From: an uncultured Streptococcus sp.
Lineage (GTDB): Bacteria; Bacillota; Bacilli; Lactobacillales; Streptococcaceae
Length of the DNA: 13,857 nucleotides
Reading direction: 5' to 3'
Assembly: GCA_934216185.1 (NCBI GenBank)
Contig: CAKQBM010000036.1
Coordinates: 1-13,857 of the forward strand
This document shows positions 8,482 to 13,857 of this stretch, piece by piece. Position numbers and translations under genes: made by a program. The first letter of the stretch is position 1. Each line of letters opens with the position of its first letter. The notes below the pieces were generated by a model, which was not told the origin of the DNA, ran no database searches, and worked only from the letters and a program-made list of their open reading frames with translations.

Positions 8482-8534
8482 AAAAAAGGCTTTAGGACAA
8501 ATGAGGAAGCAGCAGAAAAGCAAGTAAAAAGCCT
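8482..8534 (-). terminator. Possible terminator between the choline-binding gene and the DUF4651 gene
   Basis: On the minus strand AGGCTTT (8528-8534) pairs with AAAGCCT (8487-8493), and six T follow. The loop is about 34 bases long, so the hairpin is less compact than usual. It would end transcription of the choline-binding gene after the BOX element. Confidence 0.4.
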
Positions 8535-8550
8535 CTTCCTTTAAGTAAAA

Positions 8551-8705
8551 GGACTTGAAAATCAAAGAGCAAACTAGGAAGCTAGCCGCAGGTTGCTCAA
8601 AGCACTGCTTTGAGGTTGTAGATAGAACTGACGAAGTCAGCTCAAAACACTGTTTTGAGGTTGTAGATGAAGCTGACGTGGCTTGAAGAGATTTTCGAAG
8701 AGTAT
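8551..8705 (-). repeat. BOX element (boxA-boxB-boxC order on the minus strand)
   Basis: The minus strand starts ATACTCTTCGAAAATCTCTT (boxA end), passes through two tandem units of the type CAACCTCAAAACAGTGTTTTG with a CTGACTTCGTCAG inverted repeat, and ends with the boxC stretch GCGGCTAGCTTCCTAGTTTG and TTTGATTTTC. The boxC outer end is degenerate and lacks GAGTAT. It begins six bases after the choline-binding gene stop codon. BOX elements are non-coding repeats of pneumococcus and relatives. Confidence 0.88.
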
Positions 8706-8710
8706 TATTC

Positions 8711-9784
8711 TTATTGCCAGGCGCCTGAGTTACCAACGTAGTAACCATCAGGTGTGTAGGTATTGCGAAGCATCTTACCTGATGAAGCCAGATAATACCA
8801 CTTTCCATTATCTTTGACCCAATCATTCGCTAGCATAGCACCAGAAGAACCTACATAATACCATTCTCCCTTGTCATAAACCCAAGTGCTTGCTTTCATA
8901 GCTCCTGAAGTTGATAAATAGTACCACTTGCCTTGATCATAAAGCCAGTCACTCGCAATCATGGCTCCTGATGATTTAAAGGCATACCAGTTGCCACCTT
9001 GATAGAGCCAAGTTTGATTGAACATGACTCCTTTATCGTTCATAAAGTACCAAGTTCCCTTGTCATAAACCCAATCCTTCTGCACTAATTGACCTTGTTT
9101 TTGATAGTACCAGTTTTGGTTTGATGTTAGCCAACTTTCTGCTTTTACAATCGGATAAAGTTCTTTGAAAGATCCTCCATCATATTTATGACTGATAGAT
9201 TTTAGTTTTTCAAGTTTCAACTCATTATTATCATAATTTACCCAAGCAAAAACTTTTTGACCATTGACAGTCTCTGGTAAGGTAGCAGTGTAAGTCTTGG
9301 TTTGATAATCCCATTTAGCATCGAGGTAGGTGTATTGATCATTTGATTCTTTAATATGGTAGTAACCTCTCTTTCCACTATCATTATGAATATCATCGAC
9401 AACTTTCGTTGACCAGGTCTTCACTTCGTTTCCGCTCTTGGCTTCTACCTTGATATCTCCTCTATAGCCATATGGAACGTAAAAATTCAGGTAACGCCCC
9501 TCTTCCCCAATCATAGACTTGTCCTTTTCTTGACCTAGGAAATTGACAGTCTGATCTTGACCATCGAGACTAACCGTCCACTCGATTTTCTCGGTTTTTG
9601 GCAAATCCAAGACTTTGATATCTACTTCATGACCATTGTTAAACCGAAGAATCTTGCCATCTTGATACTGTACTCCACACTTAACAACCCATTCTTCTTT
9701 AAGTTCAAATGCCTGCCCTGAATGAGGAAAAGCCAGTAAAGCTAGACCTGCTAGAGATAAACCAAATAGTGTGATTTTTTTCAT
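8711..9784 (-). CDS. Choline-binding surface protein with an unrecognised N-terminal domain
   Basis: The 357-residue protein has a Sec signal peptide (residues 1-25, cleavage after GQA) and no LPXTG motif. Residues 26-216 form a beta-rich domain that I do not recognise, with FNNGHEVDIKVLDLP, IEWTVSLDGQ and LNFYVPYGYRGDIKVEAKSG; it looks Ig- or SH3-like and shows no hydrolase motif. Residues 217-341 hold six choline-binding repeats of 20-21 residues, for example DWVYDKGTWYF and SSGAMLAN. A capping TYTPDGYYVGNSGAWQ (342-357) closes the solenoid, as in pneumococcal Cbps. The repeats attach the protein to phosphocholine on teichoic acids. It has its own promoter and an AAGGAG eight bases before the ATG. 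It lies downstream of pyrG beyond a terminator and is followed at once by a BOX element. It may be an adhesin or a wall modulator, but the sequence does not say which. Confidence 0.88.
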   Translation of the reverse strand: MKKITLFGLSLAGLALLAFPHSGQAFELKEEWVVKCGVQYQDGKILRFNNGHEVDIKVLDLPKTEKIEWTVSLDGQDQTVNFLGQEKDKSMIGEEGRYLNFYVPYGYRGDIKVEAKSGNEVKTWSTKVVDDIHNDSGKRGYYHIKESNDQYTYLDAKWDYQTKTYTATLPETVNGQKVFAWVNYDNNELKLEKLKSISHKYDGGSFKELYPIVKAESWLTSNQNWYYQKQGQLVQKDWVYDKGTWYFMNDKGVMFNQTWLYQGGNWYAFKSSGAMIASDWLYDQGKWYYLSTSGAMKASTWVYDKGEWYYVGSSGAMLANDWVKDNGKWYYLASSGKMLRNTYTPDGYYVGNSGAWQ

Positions 9785-9813
9785 TGTAGATTCTCCTTAG
9801 GATTTTTATATTA

Positions 9814-9842
9814 ATTATATCGCTATATTTTTAATTTGCAAA
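9814..9842 (-). promoter_or_regulatory. Promoter of the choline-binding protein gene
   Basis: A perfect -10 TATAAT (9814-9819) has a 4/6 -35, TTGCAA or TTTGCA (9836-9842), 16-17 bp upstream. The spacer is very A/T rich. The predicted leader is about 25 nt and contains the AAGGAG ribosome site. Confidence 0.75.
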
Positions 9843-9863
9843 TCTTATCCTAAATATGCTAGC

Positions 9864-9893
9864 AAAAAACCTCTGAGATTCTTCTCAAAGGTT
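9864..9893 (-). terminator. Terminator of pyrG
   Basis: AACCTTTGAG pairs with CTCAGAGGTT (10 bp, one wobble) around AAGAAT, followed by T residues, nine bases after the pyrG stop. It insulates pyrG from the choline-binding gene. Confidence 0.88.
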
Positions 9894-9902
9894 CTGATTT
9901 TG

Positions 9903-11522
<1,620 letters not shown>

Positions 11523-11618
11523 CTAAAATGCTCAAGGTCTTGTTAATTACGAGGGGACATAAAAAACAAGACCCTACTAATAAGATAATCTGGGACGACT
11601 GCGCCAGATTCACAACTA

Positions 11619-11770
11619 ATACTCTTCGAAAATCTCTTCAAACTGCGTCAGCGTCGCCTTGCCGTAGATATGTGTTCCTGACTTTGTCAGTCTTATCTAC
11701 AACCTCAAAACATTGTTTTGAGCAGCCTGCGGCTAGCTTCCTAGTTTGCTCTTTGATTTTAATTGAGTAT
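11619..11770 (+). repeat. BOX element (boxA-boxB-boxC, plus orientation) in the pyrG leader
   Basis: The element starts ATACTC and ends GAGTAT, an inverted terminal repeat. boxA (11619 to about 11675) contains, at 11646-11667, the sequence targeted by the standard BOXA1R typing primer. boxB (about 11676-11722) has the CTGACTTTGTCAG inverted repeat and CAAAACATTGTTTTG. boxC (about 11723-11770) has CTGCGGCTAGCTTCCTAG. It is a single A-B-C unit, opposite in orientation to the copy at 8551-8705. Confidence 0.95.
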
Positions 11771-11794
11771 AAAATACAAGAAGATAACTTCTTG

Positions 11795-11829
11795 AAAAAA
11801 CAAAAATAGCTCCCTAAGAACTAGGGAGC
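11795..11829 (-). terminator. pyrG attenuator, also the likely rpoE terminator
   Basis: GCTCCCTA pairs with TAGGGAGC (8 bp) around GTTCT, followed by TATTTTTGTTTTTT. It lies 23 bases after the predicted GGGC transcript start, and its 5' arm holds the C/U-rich CTCCCT. In B. subtilis pyrG, low CTP leads to G residues being added at the GGGC start, and the poly-G end pairs with such an arm to prevent termination. Confidence 0.85.
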
Positions 11830-11833
11830 CCCG

Positions 11834-11848
11834 ACCTCTAAAAGAGGT
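11834..11848 (-). other. Small hairpin at the 5' end of the pyrG leader
   Basis: ACCTCT pairs with AGAGGT around TTT, between the GGGC start and the attenuator. It brings the transcript 5' end close to the attenuator stem. Confidence 0.55.
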
Positions 11849-11849
11849 G

Positions 11850-11888
11850 CCCGAACAATATGATACCTAAAAATAGGATAATTGTCAA
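11850..11888 (-). promoter_or_regulatory. pyrG promoter with GGGC start
   Basis: A consensus -35 TTGACA (11883-11888) and -10 TATCAT (11860-11865) are 17 bp apart. Seven bases after the -10 is GGGC, with the first G at 11852. Initiation at GGGC is the conserved signature of Gram-positive pyrG genes controlled by CTP-sensitive reiterative transcription. The -35 begins ten bases after the rpoE stop. Confidence 0.88.
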
Positions 11889-11898
11889 TAGCTAACTT

Positions 11899-12486
11899 TT
11901 ATTCCTCGATGTTTTCAGCATCATCTTCTGAAAACTCGTCATCTTCTTCGTTGAGATCCACGTCTTCACTCAAGTCATCTGGGGCAATCTCGTTGATTTC
12001 TGCATCGTAAGCTTCCACTTCATTTTTCTCATCATCTGGATTTTCATCATCGTATGAAAGAGCTGGATCTGCTTCGTATGCATCTTCGTCTTCCGGATCA
12101 TCTGCATTATAGTCAATGGCATCTGAATCACCATCCATGAAGGCATTGACACGTTTTTTCTTAGCTTTTGGTGCTACTTCATCGTCGTCATTTTCTTCAA
12201 GAGCGATGATTTCTTCGTCGATTTCGTCCACACCATACCATGAACGAAGCCCCCATTTGTTGTCTCCAAGTGAGATAAAGCTACCGTCAAAGTTCAACTC
12301 TGTGTAGAACAAAGGCAAGACTTCACGGATATCGCTGTTTGATGTTCCAAGGTAGTTTTGAATTTCGTTTACAAGATCGCTAAAATGCATCTCATGATCG
12401 CGACCACGAAGTTCCAAGATAGCACGCGCTACCTCAATCATAGATAGTTCACTTTTTTCTTGCCCAGCAAATACTTCTAATTCCAA
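11899..12486 (-). CDS. rpoE: RNA polymerase delta subunit RpoE
   Basis: The 195-residue protein is the Firmicutes delta factor, which tunes RNA polymerase recycling and open-complex stability. The N-terminal winged-helix HARE-HTH domain (about 10-85) contains [23 protein letters not shown] and [17 protein letters not shown] lysine-rich AKKKR patch precedes an acidic, disordered tail of Asp/Glu-rich segments to the end. I chose the TTG at 12486 as start. AGGAG lies seven bases before it, while the in-frame ATG at 12501 overlaps that ribosome site and has none of its own. The TTG start gives 195 residues, which matches the pneumococcal protein as I recall it. It has its own promoter and is followed by pyrG, whose attenuator is the only terminator after it. 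Confidence 0.95.
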   Translation of the reverse strand: MELEVFAGQEKSELSMIEVARAILELRGRDHEMHFSDLVNEIQNYLGTSNSDIREVLPLFYTELNFDGSFISLGDNKWGLRSWYGVDEIDEEIIALEENDDDEVAPKAKKKRVNAFMDGDSDAIDYNADDPEDEDAYEADPALSYDDENPDDEKNEVEAYDAEINEIAPDDLSEDVDLNEEDDEFSEDDAENIEE

Positions 12487-12490
12487 AGCG

Positions 12491-12498
12491 TTTCTCCT
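12491..12498 (-). promoter_or_regulatory. rpoE ribosome binding site that decides the TTG start
   Basis: AGGAGAAA stands directly after the upstream ATG and so cannot serve it. It is well spaced for the TTG at 12486. Confidence 0.85.
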
Positions 12499-12558
12499 CA
12501 TTTATACTACTATCGCCAGAGCGAATAGACTCTGACCTCATTTTATCATTTACTCTTT

Positions 12559-12587
12559 ATTTTACGATAATTTTGCAGAATAGTCAA
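12559..12587 (-). promoter_or_regulatory. rpoE promoter
   Basis: The -35 TTGACT (12582-12587) and -10 TAAAAT (12559-12564) are 17 bp apart. The leader of about 65 nt contains a hairpin, GTCAGAGT with GCTCTGGC (12515-12536, two wobbles), that lacks a T tract. The hairpin could stabilise the mRNA or modulate translation, but this is inference. Confidence 0.78.
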
Positions 12588-12631
12588 AGGTTAAGAAAAA
12601 ATAAAGGTGAAATATTTCGGCTAATTGAAAG

Positions 12632-12654
12632 ACCTGTGTAACATGACCACAGGT
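12632..12654 (-). terminator. Inverted repeat, possible terminator of the small remnant gene
   Basis: ACCTGTG and CACAGGT pair perfectly around nine bases. On the minus strand it is followed only by CTTTC, so termination would be weak. It stands 12 bases after the stop of the possible small peptide gene. Confidence 0.35.
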
Positions 12655-12666
12655 ATATTGATTGAT

Positions 12667-12772
12667 TTATTTATAACTCAAGGCTGCAACTCCAATACCA
12701 ACCACAAACTGCAAGAGGATTCCTGCAGAGATAAAGGATTATTTGTTGCGTCAAATCAAGTAAAAAGATCAT
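12667..12772 (-). pseudogene. Possible frameshifted small membrane-peptide gene
   Basis: An ATG at 12772, preceded by AGGA at six bases, opens MIFLLDLTQQII and then continues in an unlikely frame to a stop at 12671 (33 codons, Cys- and Trp-rich end). In the neighbouring frame, stop-bounded at 12667-12738, the same DNA reads FISAGILLQFVVGIGVAALS followed by YK and a stop, a clear hydrophobic segment. Joining the two near 12733-12738 would give a peptide of about 35 residues with one membrane span. The simplest reading is a single-base frameshift in a small membrane-peptide gene, but it may be chance. I recognise no family. The remainder of the gene-free stretch 12655-12864 shows nothing else. 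Confidence 0.35.
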
Positions 12773-12864
12773 TTCAGATCCTGCCAGTAACTTCGTTTTC
12801 TATCCTTTATTTCATATTCCCTAGAATAATGAAAAATCCTTCTCTTGTTAATGAGTTTCATAAG

Positions 12865-12888
12865 AAAAAGGCTGGAGAATCCAACCTT
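12865..12888 (-). terminator. Terminator of the ABC permease gene
   Basis: AAGGTTGGA pairs with TCCAGCCTT (one wobble) around TTC, followed by five T. It begins seven bases after the permease stop codon. Confidence 0.87.
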
Positions 12889-12894
12889 CTCTAT

Positions 12895-13857
12895 TTATTC
12901 AGCTAAGAGTACTTCTTTGATGGTTTGCTTTTGGAGTTTTCTGTTGGATAGATAAAAGAGGCTTTCATAAACCACAGCAAAACCGATCAAAGTCCAGAAG
13001 CAAACATTCCCATCAAAGTGATGCTCAATCTTTTCAGGAACCGTATCTTTGATCACACCAATCAAGATTTCCATAATAGCGTACTGGTAAGCCGTCCCAA
13101 GAACAAATCCTAGATAGGACCAGAAACGATAGGGAGATAGGATATGACCTTGGCATTCACGATCTGTGTAGCCAAAAGCCTTCATAAGAGCCAGGGTTTC
13201 GCGACTTTCTGAGACGACAATCCCCAATGACAAAAAGAGAATAGAGAAAGAAAGGATCAAGCCAATCATGATCATCATGGTTTGGATGATGTCATCTGTG
13301 TAGTCCCTTAGACCAAAGGACAATTGAACCATGGCCGCAAAACACATAGAGCCAAAGACTACAAAAAACAGGATAGATTTTTTCCAAAAAATTAGTGACG
13401 AAGACAGCTCTTTTAGGAAGTCTTTCTCTTTCTTAGGAGCCCTCTTTCTCCTTTTGACCTTGATTGGTGTTGGGGACTTTTTCAATAAGCGAAGAGCCGG
13501 CGTTTGTAGTTGTCTTCTAGCATAACCAACCGCGATAAGCATAAAAAATGCCGTTGGAAAGACCACAAAAGCAAGCAAGAGCTGCCAATGAAAATGAATG
13601 GTGATTTCTGGCAGGATCCCCTTTTCATTCCGGAAGTCATAAAAATGCCCCATCATAAGAAAAGAAGCGAAATAGCCAAGAAGCGCTCCGGCACCAAAAC
13701 TGAGCCCAAATGCCCAAAATCGTTTAGCCAACTGACCATTGCTATAGCCCAAAGCCTTTAAAATTCCTAATTGTTCCTTGTGATCATCGACAAATTGTTT
13801 GATATAAAAACACATGAGAAGGACCGACGTCAAGGACAAGACGACTCCACTGACCAT
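12895..13857 (-). CDS. FtsX-type ABC transporter permease (C-terminal part, cut by window edge)
   Basis: 320 residues are visible; the window edge falls inside the gene, so the Met at the edge is unlikely to be the true start. It is the membrane subunit of a MacB/FtsX-class ABC transporter. Two FtsX units are seen. The first has a membrane span at about 3-20, QLGILKALGYSNGQLAKRFW, and spans near 45-68 and 90-112. A basic linker (KVKRRKRAPKKEKD, about 133-146) leads to the second unit, with spans near 162-182, 190-215, 243-264 and 284-305. The second unit repeats the coupling motif as SRETLALMKAFGYTDRECQ. Such permeases move peptides, lipids or lipoproteins, or sense antimicrobials, without a classical transport channel. 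The ATPase partner is not in view but would be upstream. The gene ends at 12895 with its own terminator. Confidence 0.88.
   Translation of the reverse strand: MVSGVVLSLTSVLLMCFYIKQFVDDHKEQLGILKALGYSNGQLAKRFWAFGLSFGAGALLGYFASFLMMGHFYDFRNEKGILPEITIHFHWQLLLAFVVFPTAFFMLIAVGYARRQLQTPALRLLKKSPTPIKVKRRKRAPKKEKDFLKELSSSLIFWKKSILFFVVFGSMCFAAMVQLSFGLRDYTDDIIQTMMIMIGLILSFSILFLSLGIVVSESRETLALMKAFGYTDRECQGHILSPYRFWSYLGFVLGTAYQYAIMEILIGVIKDTVPEKIEHHFDGNVCFWTLIGFAVVYESLFYLSNRKLQKQTIKEVLLAE

Noticed and set aside
8470..8826. 118-codon minus-strand frame across the end of the choline-binding gene and the BOX element
   Set aside because: It reads through the repeat and overlaps the true gene in another frame. 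Its Ser/Thr/Cys-rich middle is simply translated BOX.
8774..9136. Tandem repeats of about 63 bp as a DNA repeat array or CRISPR
   Set aside because: They are in-frame choline-binding repeats of the protein; unit lengths and divergence fit protein modules, with no spacers.
11528..11809. 93-codon plus-strand frame over the BOX element in the pyrG leader
   Set aside because: Most of it is translated BOX sequence, and it lies in a non-coding regulatory leader on the opposite strand.
11970..12307. Met/Lys-rich and Ser-rich alternative frames within rpoE
   Set aside because: They arise from the GAT/GAA-rich acidic tail read out of frame.
12625..12906. 93-codon plus-strand frame between rpoE and the ABC permease
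   Set aside because: It has no ribosome site, its composition is unremarkable, and it runs into the permease gene and its terminator on the other strand.

Overview
The window looks like a chromosomal segment of a mitis-group streptococcus (S. mitis, S. pneumoniae, S. pseudopneumoniae or close kin). The reasons are a choline-binding surface protein with a pneumococcal-type repeat tail, two BOX elements (one with the canonical boxA core), a SigX combox in front of a 131-residue SsbB, and proteins that I recall as near-identical to pneumococcal ones. I ran no database search. Almost everything is on the minus strand; only recX and the DUF402 gene are on the plus strand.

Layout. 1-97: the 5' half of tRNA-Glu(UUC), cut by the window edge, with a strong promoter. 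98-2267: divergent rlmD-type methyltransferase and recX, only 37 bp apart, both probably leaderless. 2356-3727: a DUF402 nucleotide phosphatase and queH, convergent, with back-to-back terminators. 3865-5884: groES-groEL behind a CIRCE operator and a CtsR-like operator. 5942-6366: competence gene ssbB with its combox. 6374-8473: a likely operon DUF4651 gene - thioredoxin-like gene - ytpR - short-chain dehydrogenase. 8551-9842: a BOX element and a choline-binding protein gene. 9864-11888: pyrG with a long leader holding a CTP-type attenuator and a second BOX element in opposite orientation. 11899-12587: rpoE (RNA polymerase delta) using a TTG start. 12632-12772: a possible broken small membrane-peptide gene and a hairpin. 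12865-13857: the C-terminal part of an FtsX-type ABC transporter permease.

How the parts work together. Most genes are housekeeping: RNA modification (methyltransferase, QueH), recombination control (RecX, SsbB), protein folding (GroESL), CTP synthesis and transcription. The richest content is regulatory: dual heat-shock control of groESL, a competence promoter abutting a terminator, and a pyrG leader whose GGGC start and attenuator fit control by CTP-sensitive slippage. That attenuator is also the only visible terminator for rpoE.

The joining of the groESL/ssbB/ytpR block to pyrG-rpoE is not the order I recall from S. pneumoniae, where the two loci lie on opposite replichores. The choline-binding gene and the inverted BOX pair sit at that junction. 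I see no CRISPR array, intact transposase, phage gene or defence system.
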